Positions 1-12,989 of a DNA stretch of 64,000 nucleotides are shown one piece after another. Origin of the DNA: Macrotrachela quadricornifera (taxonomy: Eukaryota > Rotifera > Eurotatoria > Philodinida > Philodinidae); NCBI GenBank assembly GCA_022393335.1, contig JAJEKB010021185.1, positions 2,119,463 through 2,183,462 on the forward strand, read 5' to 3'. The notes below the pieces were generated by a model. That model was not told the origin of the DNA. It did not search any database and saw nothing but the letters and a program-made list of their open reading frames with translations. The stretch's first letter is position 1; each line of letters starts with the position of its first letter. The position numbers and the translations under genes are program-made.

Positions 1-1419
1 ATATGTAAAATATGTTTCGATTATGAGTAAATGTAAACGAGCTATCTGAGCAAATTATGAGTCGGTAAATAAGAAAATGGGCGTTTTTAATTGTTAGGAA
101 GCTGATCAAGGTTTTTGTTGGAAGTACTTGAATTAATAGGAAAAGTGAAATGAAATTGAAGGATATCATGTTACTTTTGTAACGAAGGAGTACCTCTGAA
201 ACTGTCGAGGAAACGCAGCATTTGGTACACTTTAAAAAATTTACCACTATACTGAGCAATTTGGTTTAGGTTATTGTGCTGCTGCGTATCACTGTAACGT
301 GCATGCTACTCTCCTGATGTCGGATTTAATGGGAAACTTTGTATGACAGTTTCTCTTTACTTGGAACTTGAATGTAGGAGGACATGCAGCAAGTGGTTGA
401 TGAGAAGGAGATTCCGGTTTGTTTTATTTATCCGTTGCAAGAAAAAATCTTGTTCTGGCGAAAATAGTTCGTAGCATATTTTGTTTTTTCTTGCAAGGTC
501 TGTCTGGAACATTACTGGGGATATCTGCAAGTAAGATAAGTAACGTATTACCTTTACAAAGGAACTTCTGACTGTTTATACATCTATTTTAACGAATTGG
601 TAAACAAACGAAACAAGCGCAAAGGTTTATCGAAGCGGCACAGAGCTTGGTTTATATTGTATAGTAGAAAAAATAGGACCCCGAACGTTTAGCCTATGTC
701 GTAAGCCGCAGTGTCAGATGCCGAAACTGGAATGGATAATAAAAATGCAATGGTAAATGCAAATAGGTGAGAATATCTTTAATGCAATATTGAATTATTA
801 CAAGAACATAAGATCTCTTATGAATTATTTTTAAATGATATTACATCTCACGATATTTCTATTTAGGAGACGCTGTGTGCCTCGCTTGCCCATCGCTCAT
901 TATCTTTTGATGAAATTTTTTTTTCGAATTCTCGCGTAGAGCCAATGCACGAGCCGAGAGGGAGGACAAGAAAAAAACCTTAGACATCTCTCGTATTGAG
1001 AAAGGGAGCGGAGATATGTTTACATAAGGTATATGATGGATGTACGTTGTATAGATTAAAACTGAAAAAAGATGTTCGTTGTGAATTACTGGAAGATACA
1101 AAATCTCTCGTGGAGAAGTGTTGTGAGATGTAGCTTCTCTTTAACAGATACACTGTTTGGTTTAGTGTTTAAAATAATTGAGTATTGTGTTTCTAGATTT
1201 TCCCGCTACATCCCTAACATTCCAGATATTCTCGATACGTCACACCTTTCGAATTGAGAACGCATGTCAAACAAAGTTATAATCGTTCTGGTTGAGCTAA
1301 GTTCTCACACCTCTGTAATTTGTTTTTCTGTTTTTTTTTTGTATTAAATAAAACAATCCTGTCATTTTTTGTTTATGTTAACTGATTTTGCTCCATACTT
1401 GTCCAATCCTTTGACTGAT
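1..1419. other. intergenic, no gene recognised
   Basis: I see no protein family, RNA gene or clear repeat here. The short open frames have no recognisable motif and look like chance frames in AT-rich DNA. Confidence 0.5.
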
Positions 1420-1423
1420 TTAA

Positions 1424-2208
1424 GGGTACCGGCCACCTCCTCTTTTATCACTATTTCTAGATCTCGAAAGCGGTAAGACCGATCGGGTTAAAATTTTTAC
1501 TACAGATAGAGCAGATCAAATAACGTGGTTCGTGTTTAGGGAAAAATTTGTTGCAAAAGTTTTTTGTAAGATTTTCCATTGGTTCTCAACTTGCAACTGT
1601 ACGACCCCTTAGAACTTTGTCAGATTCGGCTGAAAATGTTTTCAAATATCTATGGTTGTATTACAGAGGTACTTTCAGCATTTTCAAAAATTTCGCTTCC
1701 TTTTTTTTTATCAAAAAACATATCTAAAAATTTTTTTTAAAACTGGTGTTCTGGCCTTTTTGCAAACCCTATAAATCTGAATGGAGACGTCAAAAATGGA
1801 AACGGCCAAATCCACCGCTTGAGAATTGTTCTAAATATCTGTGGCAAAAATTTCAGCTCGATCAGACAGAGGTAGACGCGGTGGTTGACCATGGCACAAT
1901 TGAGCACTCTGCATGAGAAATTGATTTTGAGAAAAACTTAAAATATCTTTAAAAAGTCGAAAGTGCGCTTTTTAGCAATTCTATAAACTATCTTTTATGA
2001 AGACATTCTTTCAATTCTTATTAGGGAGTAAAATTTCGACAGATTTCGGCATTGTCAGCTTTTCGTAAAAATCAAACAAAAAATAAACGGCAGATCAAAG
2101 TGAATTCGTTCAAGCACAGATCGAAAGGTTAATATCCACTTTATTTTTAGAGTCCATAAGCAAAATAAACTTTTGTTTTCCTTTTTTACTAAAATAGAGA
2201 GGGTATCC
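1424..2208. mobile_element. TTAA-flanked non-autonomous DNA element (~785 bp)
   Basis: The segment is bounded by TTAA at 1420-1423 and at 2209-2212. It begins GGGTACC and ends GGTATCC, so the ends are weak inverted repeats (GGGTACC against GGATACC). TTAA target duplication is the mark of piggyBac-type transposition. There is no coding capacity. The interior phrase AAATTTCAGCTCGAT at about 1850 recurs at about 31616 in another non-coding insertion, so part of it belongs to a dispersed repeat. The short and imperfect TIR leaves the exact family open. Confidence 0.5.
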
Positions 2209-2308
2209 TTAAGGTAAATGTGATAGATCGGTATGAAGAGTAGCCATTTCTTACTTATTCTTAGCTTAAAGCATGATGATATTCAAGCCATATCAAAAAG
2301 CAAGCGTG

Positions 2309-2500
2309 CTAACTCTCGCTCCGTAGGTTGACCAAGACAACACTACATTTCATCCTCATAATAGTAGAAAAAAACATGCAAAAATATAATTGATTGAGAC
2401 AGCAAAGCTGCTGGCCATTTCAATTCCAGCAGAATATTTTCTATTATTGGTAGGGTAAAATATAGTGTTGCTTTGGATGATCTAAGGGCTAGCAAAATTT
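2309..2500. repeat. short fold-back repeat
   Basis: Bases around 2309-2380 are the imperfect reverse complement of 2420-2500; a shared core is CAACACTA...TAGTGTTG with CATCCTCATAATAGTAGAAAA facing TTCTATTATTGG. There is no coding content. Confidence 0.55.
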
Positions 2501-2974
2501 ATTTTTTATATCGTATGAACAATAGGATGTTTTGCCCTTACAATGATAGTGAAGGCGTTTCTTGAAATAAGATTGCTTCAATTTTTCAACCAATCAAAAT
2601 GCATACAAATACATATGCAATTTTCGTTTTATATAGTTGTCCTCGCAGAAGTGAGAATTAACAAACACAAAATAATCCGTAGTCACAATATTTAAAGAGT
2701 CTATTTCTTTCATTTTAAGAAATTTTGAATTAATTCGTAGCAGTTCAAAGTATTTTATCGTTTTTTATAGCGCCTCAAACTACCTAGAAGTAGTTCTCAG
2801 TTATAAAATATCGTCCATCGTAGTGTAAAATAGCTCAAATTAGTGCAATGTTCCTTACATACTTTGAAAGTAGTTTATATAAATTCTGTTAACTTCTAGG
2901 AAAAAAGTAAATCGTTTGCCACTTTTATTATACATTACCCCAAAAAACAAAATTACGTTAAAAGAGGAAAGCTT

Positions 2975-3535
2975 TCCAGGTCTGTCCATGAGGTTTCAGT
3001 TGAAAATGCGCGGACTTAACTACATCAAGTGCCCCGATCTCAAATATAAAGCAATTAACGACTGAGACTGTTGCAATGAGAAAATATAGTCAAAACATTT
3101 CACTACTTGAAATAAAGTGTCGACAATATGAGTTTCAACCGAATGTTTTTTGTCTTTTGTATATTATTTAAAAGAACGTCATCTGGTGGTCATGAAAAAC
3201 TACTTCTTAACATCAACAAATACTTTTTCAGGTCAAAAAATACGAAAAAGTGTAATGATATCTTTGTTTCTGAAAAAGTAGTTGGTGAAGCTAATAAAGT
3301 AGTTTGTCATGATCATCAGATAACGATTCTTTAAGTAATATAAAAAGGGCAAAAAACATTTGGTTGAAATTCATATTGTCGATATTTTATACTAAGTAGT
3401 GAAATGTTTCGACTATAATTTCTTATTGCAATAGTCTCAGTCATTAATTGTTTTATATTTGAGATTGGGGCACTTGATGTAGTTAAGCTCACGCAATTTT
3501 AACTGACATCTCATGGACATATATGGGAACCTTTC
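2975..3535. repeat. fold-back repeat, ~560 bp, near-complete palindrome
   Basis: The left arm (about 2975-3240) reappears as its reverse complement at about 3265-3535. Matching blocks include AACATTTCACTACTT facing AAGTAGTGAAATGTTT and CACTTGATGTAGTTAA facing TTAACTACATCAAGTG. The arms run almost to the centre near 3252. The reading frame that crosses the left arm is an accident of the repeat. Confidence 0.75.
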
Positions 3536-3784
3536 CTTGTAAGAAGTACTTTTAAAACTTTCCTTACTCTGAATATATTATACATTATATGGTCGAAAAG
3601 TTCATGGACCGAATTTATTTAAAAACAGTAAGAAATGCTGCTATATTTGTATTATTATCCGTGCGTATTGCACTTAATTCTCTATTCATAGATATCATAA
3701 GTTCAATTGAATTGAACATGTATATAAAAACAAAGAACTACCTTTTAGACTACTATAGATATATACACAGAAAGTCAAAAATTT

Positions 3785-4450
3785 CAAGCATCACTTACAA
3801 TGTCAGTATTTGTACTGATAAGCAAAGAGGTGGAACATATTCGGATCAAATGAAAGCTCTCACCGCTAAACAAACAAGGTTATATTGTTAGCGGTCCTTG
3901 GCCTGTCTAGAAGAAGATATATAAATTTCCAGGTATGTGGAATTTAGGCATAAAAATGAATTAATGAAGGATTTTTCTAATATTATAAGGACAAAACATG
4001 TTATTGTTCGAGCCAACCTTAGAATTATCAAGGATGCTCTATCATATAGCCTGAATAATTATATGTTTTATCCTTATAATAATAAAGTTAAACTTTCACG
4101 TGACTGGTAGAAGACTAGTTCTACGAGCCACAAGTAAAATTCATTCTCCTAATGTAAGGACATAATACGATGCTGATCGGATCATTTAAAAGAGGATCTC
4201 TACAAACACCAGAAACGGCTTAAATAACACTATGTTTTGTCCTTATAATAGTAGTAAAAACCTTCTCTAATTCATTTTTATGCCTAAATTTCACATACCT
4301 TGAAATTTAAATATCTTCCTTTAGACAAGTCAAGGACTGCTGACAATTTAAAGTTAATATTTCTAGCGGTGAAAGCTTTCATTTGCCGCGAATATGTCCC
4401 ATTTCTTTTTGCTTATCATTAAAAATACCTCCATTGTTAGTGATGAAATC
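3785..4450. repeat. fold-back repeat, ~665 bp
   Basis: Arms at about 3785-3995 and 4240-4450 are imperfect inverted copies. The left arm carries GTATGTGGAATTTAGGCAT and the right arm ATGCCTAAATTTCACATAC; CACCGCTAAACAAAC faces a TTTCTAGCGGTG block. The middle, around 4115, is less well paired. No protein is encoded. Confidence 0.7.
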
Positions 4451-6354
4451 TTTTGTTTTTGGAAGCCATATCTCATGCTATATTTACAAATCTATAGTAG
4501 CAGTCTATGATGGCCAGTTCTCTATCGCATACTACAGCATCTGAATGGAATCCTTATTGTAACCTCTGTCTGTCATATATTGATAAAAATGAATATGTGA
4601 GTGACATAATTTCTACAAGTCTTAAAAGCTGGATAATCGTAGACAGCCGAATCATATCTGGATGAATAGAAGACACTTTTTGCATTAGAAATTCATAGTG
4701 CATAGTGACTTATGTGATCAATCATATAGGATTAAACTCGGCTCACGGAAATATCATATACTATAACATGATGCCAATGAATAGCCGATCATATCTGTAA
4801 AATGTTTTCGTATTATAGATATAAATGCTAAATGTGAATTTTCAGATATATGCTCAACTCAACTGAGTTTGTGATGTTCATGGATAGAGAGCTGTATGAA
4901 CTACGCTCAGACAATGATACAAGTACAGCAACGCTTCTTATTTTTTTCGAATAATATCCGTCCGGAAATTTTTCAAACACATCACATATATTTCTTTTTC
5001 TTACAATTTATTTTCACTACTCCTATGATTATGTAATCTTTACAATAACTTTTCTAAATACAAAATTTATTTACAAATATGTAAATGCAAAATAAATTTC
5101 TTATATATATTTATTACACATATTACTAGTAGCTTCACAATGTAGTAAAAAAATAAATAGAAAAAGAGAAATGCTGTTAAATGAAATCTAAAGTAAAAAA
5201 TTCAAAATTATTTTTAATCGATAATGTAGCATTTGTATCATTCATTTGATTTCGAAAAGTGATACTATTCTGATTATCTTCATTATTTCCACTATTATTA
5301 ATAGCAACTAATTGAAGCAGTTTGTTTCATATTAATCGTTTCAGAACGGAGTTTTTTCTAGCAAAAATTGGTTCTTTTTATTAGTTTATTGAACATAACT
5401 CAAAATGTTCCTATGAAAATCTTATGGCATTCATAGAAACAACTTTTATTGTCTGCTACGCAAAACGTCAATTTGCAAGTAGAACAATCGATATTTGATC
5501 GAACTTGCACTTCTTTTGTGCTACATTAAACACATTTTCTTCGTGTTCCATTGACACGCAAATACATTCTGCCATCCACCGGGATAGCAGGTTATGGCGG
5601 TTTTAATTTACGCTTCTTGTCTATAGGGGATTGGGCTGAGTCTCCGAACAGAAAATCTTAGCCACTGAAACATAATAATTCAAGTATTGTTAAATCATTC
5701 GGAACTAGCTGGTTATAACAGACAAATTAGTTAGCTATAGATACATTGAAGAAAAAAAATGAAAAGCCAAAGCCAGGTTATTTTAGACTTTTGATCGAAG
5801 GTGAAGCAATATGTCAGAGAAAGAGAGGAGACTATGACGTCATGGTACAAATATATAAAGAAAAGCGAATGCCTGAGAAGGTTCTATAGAGAGTCGAGAA
5901 AAGATATATATATATAACACGACAGTTGAAGCACTTCATGATCTCTATATAGAAGAATTTTTAACATTTAAGTATCAACGAAATCTTTCTCCCATCTGTA
6001 CAATAGATGATACAACTCTTGTGCCACCGTCCCGAAAAGATTTATACAATGGCCAGTTATTTTTCAGAATATCTTAGGGAACATAACCGTATGTAATGGT
6101 CAATGACTGCTGATATTTAATGACATAGTGAGCAGAATAGGTGTATTCATTTTTGAAGTTTATTTTGAATCGATAAACAATTCTAACATTCTCTTGCGAT
6201 AGATTGCGCTACAATAAATAAATTTCTAAGATTACATCATTTTTGAGCTACCCCTTCACTCTTAAACCTAATGATCTAGTACTTGAATGATCTACTGAAT
6301 CTTTTTTATTCATGTGTTTTTCAATGATCTTGATTTTTAATATATTTAAGGCAT
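4451..6354. other. intergenic, no gene recognised
   Basis: No gene is visible. The region holds scattered short repeats such as AGCCGATCATATCTG (about 4780) and its near copy at about 4641, plus one promoter-like site described separately. Confidence 0.45.
5835..5859 (+). promoter_or_regulatory. CRE palindrome followed by a TATA-like box
   Basis: The full CRE octamer TGACGTCA (5835-5842) is followed nine bases later by TATATAAA (5852-5859). That spacing looks like a basal promoter. No coding region follows, so this may be chance or a relic promoter of a lost element. Confidence 0.25.
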
Positions 6355-7275
6355 ACCAAAAATAGTAGCCCAGATACTTTTTTTCTTATAGAAAACTTGC
6401 AAAAGTTTTCTGTTTTGTGAACAGATAGAATGTTTTTTGGCTGTATCTTTTTATGCGATTTAATCACTGTTCAACCAGTACTATCACAATAAAACTTTGA
6501 TAAGAACTGTTATTGTCGAAAATTAGTTAGTACCATTAAATCATTATGGGTATGGCACTTTTGTATTCCACTTTATTACCATCTAATACGTTATATTAGA
6601 AAAACAAAATATACTACAAGATGTAGCATGAGAAGCTCTACAATTTATACAAGACCGTCTATTTTATAGTTGCACTTCTTTTTTTTTTAAATGAACAAAA
6701 CTTTTAGTAAGAAAGTTTCTACGTTACAAAACTGAAATTATTTTTTTAGTAAAAGATAAATTTGATTTTTTCTGTCTCATCTGTTTATTACCTGATACAT
6801 TTTATTTGTAAAAACAAAACACACTACAGAATGTAGCGTGACAAGCTACACAATTTCGAAAAAACAATTACAAAAAGACGAAATGAAAAAAACTCAAATT
6901 TGTCTTTTACTAAGAAACGATTTCAGTTTTATAACGTAGAAATTCAGTAGTTCAAAGTTTTGCCTATTTTAAAAATAAAATAGTGCAACTATAGAATAAA
7001 CGATTCTTTATAAACTATAGTACAAAGTATTATGTCATGATAAAATGAAATGCAAAAGAACCCTCATTTTTATGTCACATCGATTATGATCTAAATGGCA
7101 CTAGACAGTTTTCAATAAAAACAGTTCCTATCGAAGGTTTATTATTATAATATTAATTGAATATTGATCGAGTAGTGATTAAATAGCATAAAAAATAGAG
7201 TGAAAGACATTCTATCTGTCCATAAAAGAAGATCTTTTGAAACTTTCTATAAGAAAAGAAGGTACTCGAGTCACT
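6355..7275. repeat. long fold-back repeat (~920 bp) with the ACAAGATGCA-type core motif
   Basis: Outer blocks near 6370-6470 pair with 7185-7260 (for example TTTCTTATAGAAA facing TTTCTATAAGAAA, and GAATGTTTTTTGG facing a related block). Inner blocks near 6660 pair with 6990 (TTATAGTTGCACTTC facing a GTGCAACTATA block). The centre lies near 6815. Two copies of a motif shaped like CTACAAGATGTAGCATGAGA (6611-6645 and 6811-6862) are present. The same motif occurs in other fold-backs of this window. Confidence 0.7.
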
Positions 7276-8044
7276 GCTTTTGCTATGTCCTAAGTATTTT
7301 ATGGTTTCAAACAGCTAATAGATCCTACAGCCCTATTTTCCGAAAATCAATCTAATATAAATGTTGAAATATAAAGGCAGAAATTGGGAGCCATCACCAC
7401 AATCTAACGCTCACAGTTCGTGATAGATACGATGCATATATCTTCACAGATGTGATAGACACCTTCCCAATATTATCATAACAGACTATTACAAACAAAG
7501 GCATGAAAAAAACTCGACTGTATGATCAGTGTAGAACACAACGGAGCATACAGCATCTGTTTTTGTTCTTCCTTCATTCTCATGAGTACTTTTTATGAAT
7601 AACACTCTTTACTATCCAAACATTTCGATAGGAGCTACTAATTCACAAAGTGAAACATGTATTGGTAAACTTCCTCACATAGTATTTATGCGATTTCATC
7701 GTGTTTCACGTTGTAATCGTTCATGGAGTGAGCTAACAACTTTTCACATAGGAAGAAGGAATAATCATTAACGTAATTCTAAGAAAGACATGAATGGGAA
7801 AAATAAAAGAGAATATCAAATCCAATCTTTAAATTTTAGCAAGAAACATGCATTAATTTACGGTTAAAATATTGTGAGGAATTTAAACGCGAACTAACTG
7901 ATCTGGAAATATGGATAAGACTCAACATTTCAATGAAACGAAGATATTTTCATTTCATAAAATTACGTTATCTCTTATTTTGAGTAAAAACGACAGAGGA
8001 CATTATTTCATACATAAGTATAAGTCTAACTATAGAAATATTTG
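7276..8044. other. no gene recognised
   Basis: No family is recognisable. On the minus strand, a splice acceptor near 8046 followed by a short frame (phase 1, six codons then TAG) could be the last exon of the membrane ART gene, but nothing confirms it. Confidence 0.35.
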
Positions 8045-8109
8045 TCTGAAGTGAAAAGTATAATATTTTTGATATTTATCTTTATTTTGTATCTAGTAAC
8101 TATACTCAC

Positions 8110-11100
8110 CTTGACAAATATTTGAGATACAGACAGTAGTGATACAGTCGGATGGATTTTTACATGTCATTCCCTCACGACATCGTTTACTCGGTAAACA
8201 CGGACCACCACAGTCCACATCGGTCTCGTTTCCATTCTTGACAGTGTCGCTGCAAGTAGGAACTACAAGAAAGAAGCTCAAATTTTTAGTAATACAAGCA
8301 GATGCGCTTACCTTGGCAAATGCCCAATTTACAAACAGCACTACTGCAGTCGAGCCCATTATTACATCTCAATCCATTAGCACATTTTTTAGTAGGTAGA
8401 CAGCTGCCACCACAATCCACATCAATTTCATTTCCATTCCTGATGCCATCGTCACAAGTAGGACCTGCAATAGACACGGTAAATTTTTTTACGTACGAAG
8501 TGACTAGTGATTGGACAAGTGTCAGCAGTGACAGAAAACGTAGTAGTATTATACTATGCAAATGAATTTATATTTCGAATTAGGTATAAAAAAATGTGTA
8601 GCATCTCTATATCGTTTGAATGAGTGAGAGTATGTATCTAGCTCATGGGCTCGTATGAATGTGTTAATGTTTCTTTGAAAACAGAATAAAAATGTTCTGT
8701 TGCTGAAAAACAATTCTAAAAATGAAAGATTTTGGTCTTGTTCTGGTAGGAACTGCAACACGTTTATATGGAATTCATGAACGTTGCTCTCCTAGAAGAA
8801 AAAAATTAATACTTCATCTGTTTCAAAAAAAAAATTGAAGTGAGGAAGAAGTATGGTGAAGTTAAAATATCCATGGCTCGTCTAAGAGTGACCTCTATAA
8901 CTTTTAAGAAATATTTAGGAATGATGTCTACAATTTTTTAGAAGCTATTGAGAAATAGTACATAGAGGTTTTTGAGAACACTCTGCTATCATAGTTGTAA
9001 CTGCTGAAGTTTTTCTTGAGCTGATATTGAAAGTACTCATGGAATATCGCCTCGGTATTTCATCTGGTTACGTTAATAGACGTCGAATAGTCTTTTTAAG
9101 TGTTCCTAGATGGTCGTCGAGTTCTGGTCATGTGGTAACAAAAACTGTTCACACAGATCAGTTCTGATCAAAAGAATTCTTTAGGAAGTTCATTTGAGGA
9201 GCTCATCTGATCTTTGGCTCGTGAAATTTCCTAGGTGTATATAATCCTAAAAATGCATTTATCATAGTTTAAATACAATTTTAGACCGTCTTACTGTTGA
9301 AGCTGGTGCATCGTAAGATGATTTTTGTCATAGAAACATGTTTTTAGCGGTAGATCAACTATTTTCAAACACTTTCTAATATCCTAGAGTTAACATGATT
9401 GAACAACGAATAGATGCATTATACAATTAATAGTAACAAAATGTTTTACAATAAGTAGCCAGTAGAAAAAATACGGCAGAATAATAGATCACAAAGTGCT
9501 TTGTCTTAAATTGTAACCGATCCTAACTATATTTATCGTAAAAGAACTTGTGGCTATTTTAATGTAACTTTGTTATTTCATGGCACTCCTCGTCGATAGT
9601 GATAAAATGGCAGCTGAATTTGCTAGAAAAAATACTTTGCATTGAATTATAGAAGAAAGTTGGTGTAGTTAAAGGACAAGACACGATGCATTATAATTTG
9701 CAAATATATTCTCCGCTATCAATCTCTATTGTTTAAAACCAAACGCTACGAACGTTTTTTACAAAGTTCTTTTTTATTGGCCGACCGTTGTTCTATTCTC
9801 AGCTCCTTACATATATGCAAAAACCGGTTGTCTCTATGCTCACTATAGAAAAAGATAGTCACAAATAAGAATAACACAAAAACAGAGATTTCTACCGAAA
9901 CTTGGAAGTTAGAGATTTACTTATTTGTTGGAAGTTTTTCAGGATTTATTAACTTTATCAGTATTTCACTGCACCTATACTGTATATATTCATGTATGCA
10001 CTGAATTGTCTCGATTGCTGTTACAAATTCGTCCAATTGAAAAATATTATTTGATGTTGAATGGATAAAACAAGAGGAAGAAACTTCAGCTGTAACCTCA
10101 ACTAGATCTTGAACCATAGAAAATATCCATGGCTAACATGTAGATAGTTATGAATATGTTATATGAGAGAAAGCTTTTTGATTTGAAAAACTAACTTTCT
10201 TTAAAGCAATAGTGCGAAACGAATCAAAAAAGCTTAACTTGGCTAGACTCGACAAGAGTTCTCACACGACTTGATTACGGTCTAAAGTCATTTTGAGAAG
10301 TTCCATTTATAGCAAAAATGTGTATCAGGCATCAACCGAGACGATTCACTTGCGATCAATGAATCTTGTATCATAACCGATCGTTAAAGGATCAAAATAG
10401 TGTTGAACAAGAAACTTTTCGAAGATTTATCAAAGACTTTTCTAAACGCAAGCTTCTCAAATCAAACTATATTTCGATCTCTATTTGAAACTGAATGAAG
10501 TATTTTACCAATATTTCTTTTTTCGTTTCAATTCTATAATTGAGGGTATATTTGAAAATAACTTGAAAGAGAGAATAATTAGGACGCTATGGAGATTGCA
10601 AACTCGATCTAATATATCAGTTCCTATGTTTTTGTATGTAAATTCTACGGATCAGGTAACCTTTCCCAAATGAACTGCCATTCATTTTCGAACGAAAAGA
10701 ATATTTAAAATCATACCTGTTGCATTGTTAGATCTTGTACCCAAAACAGTGCCAATAATGATTGCACTGATGATTAGAACACCCAATAAAGAAAGTGGAA
10801 TGACGCATCTCTTCTTGTGATACCACGAACGCCTTGTAAATTTAATAAAATAACGAATCAAAAATACAGTTAGGAGAAAATGAAGTTAGACTTACTTAGT
10901 TTTGGGATAAAGACATGCACCTAAAGTTAGAAATATCATTAATTTAAAATAATTAATTGTAAAATGTTTAAAATACCTTCAAATGGTGGCTCAAGTAGCA
11001 CTTCCTCTGGTATAATCTGTTTCAAATGAATGACATTAAGATCAGGTGCTGGACTGAATTGCGATTGAACTATCATATGAGTGCCAGGTAGAAGAAGAAC

Positions 11101-12201
11101 TTCATCTTCAGTAACAAAATGTGAATGAGCTTGTATTGTTCGACCATTAATTGCTTCAACAGAGAATAATGATCGATTGCCACTGGTACCCAAGTACATA
11201 GCGTTGTCAAGCACTGTCAGTTCACTAGTACATGATGAAAATGCCCACCATGTTACTGAAGTGCCTGGCAGAAATTCTCCGCTCAAATCTTTCGTTACTC
11301 CTCGCCAAACAGTTAATTGTGCGAGGCATGGTAATTTGACGACAGCAGTTAGAAATAGTTTTAAATACTTAAAATATGGCCGAAGATGTTCACGATCTTC
11401 GTTCTTGAGAGTATAATTGAGCATCGAATAAAGACTTCGATGCGATCCATCCCATTCAATTGTATAGAGGCGAATTGCAGCGCTTTCATCTATCGTAAGT
11501 CCATCGGGTGGTTTTTCTGGGGTTTCATCAAGCGCCATTTGAACATAGAATGATAAATTATGAATGATGTCGAAGAGTGGAGCACATGCTTTGAAAAGTG
11601 GCAACAACGGCTCTTTTTTNNNNNNNNNNNNNNNNNNNNNNNNNNNNNNNNNATTATTGATGACGGTTGTAGTTGTAGTATTAGGTTCTTCAATGATATG
11701 TTCTGCAATTCGACAATTTTTTCGCGCTGAGCCACTCAATACGTTCTCCGGATCTCCCATTGCTACTGCCACTTGTCTTTGATCTAATATTTCTTCTTCA
11801 TTCATATCCAGATGTAGCTTGTCAAACGTATAAGGTGCATTACTCTTGATCTTCATATCTTCAACCATTATGTGCTGCTTATTACCCATCTCTTGATCAT
11901 CAAGCATAGTTTGTGTTTGTTCAGTCTGAACCTGTGCATCTTTGCGGATATTTTGCCGTCGACCCCTGGCACCTCGCTTATCGTGCTTAATTACTGCTTG
12001 TTCAGTCTGAATCTCTACGTCTTTGCACATTATTTGCCGTCGACCGATGGTTTCTTGCTCATCCTGGACATCGACATTTTTATATATCATGTGCTGTCGA
12101 TCATTCGTCTTTTGGTCATCGAACGTTATTGCTCTTAATTCAATCGGAATCTGGACATCTTTTGCTATCAATTTTTTCTTGTTTTGTTCACCTTCCATCA
12201 T
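8110..12201 (-). CDS. ADP-ribosyltransferase / transmembrane / cysteine-rich repeat protein, spliced
   Basis: Exon model on the minus strand: 12201-10977, 10920-10896, 10832-10717, then cysteine-rich exons 8464-8312 and 8262-8110. All junctions are GT/AG and the phases match. Exon 1 encodes 408 residues. Residues 14-120 hold about four imperfect repeats rich in DVQIQTEQ and RRQ. Residues 200-400 are an arginine-type ART domain with R300 (VWRG), S322-S323 (AFSSCT) and E365-D-E367 (the R-S-ExE triad). The third exon encodes a basic patch, then a helix (about 426-448, CVIPLSLLGVLIISAIII), so the ART should face the cytosol. The two last exons are each 153 bases, phase 1-1, with Cys-rich NGNE-DVDCGG repeats outside the cell. 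The ART would transfer ADP-ribose from NAD to protein arginine. Uncertain points: the 2.25-kb intron between the helix exon and the Cys exons, and the true 3' end. Confidence 0.6.
8465..10716 (-). other. putative long intron or intergenic gap
   Basis: The helix exon ends in phase 1 with a GT donor at 10716 and the next Cys-rich exon starts in phase 1 at 8464, so splicing across this stretch is allowed. At 2.25 kb it is far longer than the other introns here (about 49-63 bases). I see no further Cys-rich exon and no recognisable transposon inside. A lost exon or two adjacent genes remain possible. Confidence 0.35.
11620..11652. other. 33-base run of N
   Basis: Ambiguous bases lie inside the first exon of the ART membrane gene. 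The run is 11 codons long and keeps the frame on both sides, between a Thr-rich stretch and the start of the ART domain. Confidence 0.95.
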
Positions 12202-12529
12202 CTTCTACTTTATAGATGCCTATCAATGGTTAAAAAACAAAGATCAATTATTTTTCACGATTACAAAGGGAGGCAATTATTTTGTAGTTATGAAGTAATA
12301 GTGCATCATCAAAAATATATGGATAAATATTAAGGAGTTTACGAAACATTACCATTACCTTTTACTATAAACTTTTGGTGAAATTTTCAATATAGAAATA
12401 GCCGATTTGAACTGAATTGAAAAGAGGAGTGTTGATAGAGTTTAACCCGTAAAGAACATCCTGAAATGTTTCTCTTGAGCGGGAATTACCTTATACGAAG
12501 GTTTAAAGTCGCTTGGCTTCTAAAAGCTG

Positions 12530-12805
12530 GATTCGTTTACTTTTGGTTGACTCTAAGCATATCATAAGATGCAGCATGAAAAGCTGTACAGCTCATAAGC
12601 GACCTCTTTTTTTTATACTTCCACTTTTTGATCTTAAAATCGACAAAATTCTGAGGGACCAATTTTCGGCGCTGCAAAAAGTAGTCTTCCAAAGTTTTGA
12701 TTTTTTTCTCGAAAAAAACATAATGAAATGTACTAAGTCTTTAGAAATTGTAGAGCTTCTTACGTTGCATCTTGTGGTATAAAAGGTAAGCAAAAGTTCT
12801 AATCA
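12530..12805. repeat. fold-back repeat carrying the ACAAGATGCA core motif
   Basis: The motif ATAAGATGCAGCATGAAAAG at 12561-12592 is answered by its reverse complement around 12747-12780 (CTTACGTTGCATCTTGTGG). The intervening 150 bases are poorly paired. It is the same motif as at 6611, 24708, 40724 and 49981. Confidence 0.5.
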
Positions 12806-12989
12806 CGAAGATGGGAACCACTTCCCCTCTTCATGGCCAGAACTTTTCGTCGACGCTACGTAAAAGAACCAAAACGTGCTGTAAAAATCAGTATTCAAAA
12901 TACTTTAGAAAATGCTACTTAATTGATAAAGGCTTAGTGAGGTGTTACTCAATAACGGATAATATATCATTATAATCTATTATAGGATT

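Noticed and set aside
3589..3891. 100-codon frame
   Set aside because: It runs into the arm of a fold-back repeat and has no recognisable domain.
10485..10673. Small plus-strand gene between the ART helix exon and the Cys exons
   Set aside because: No motif, and it overlaps the proposed intron on the other strand.
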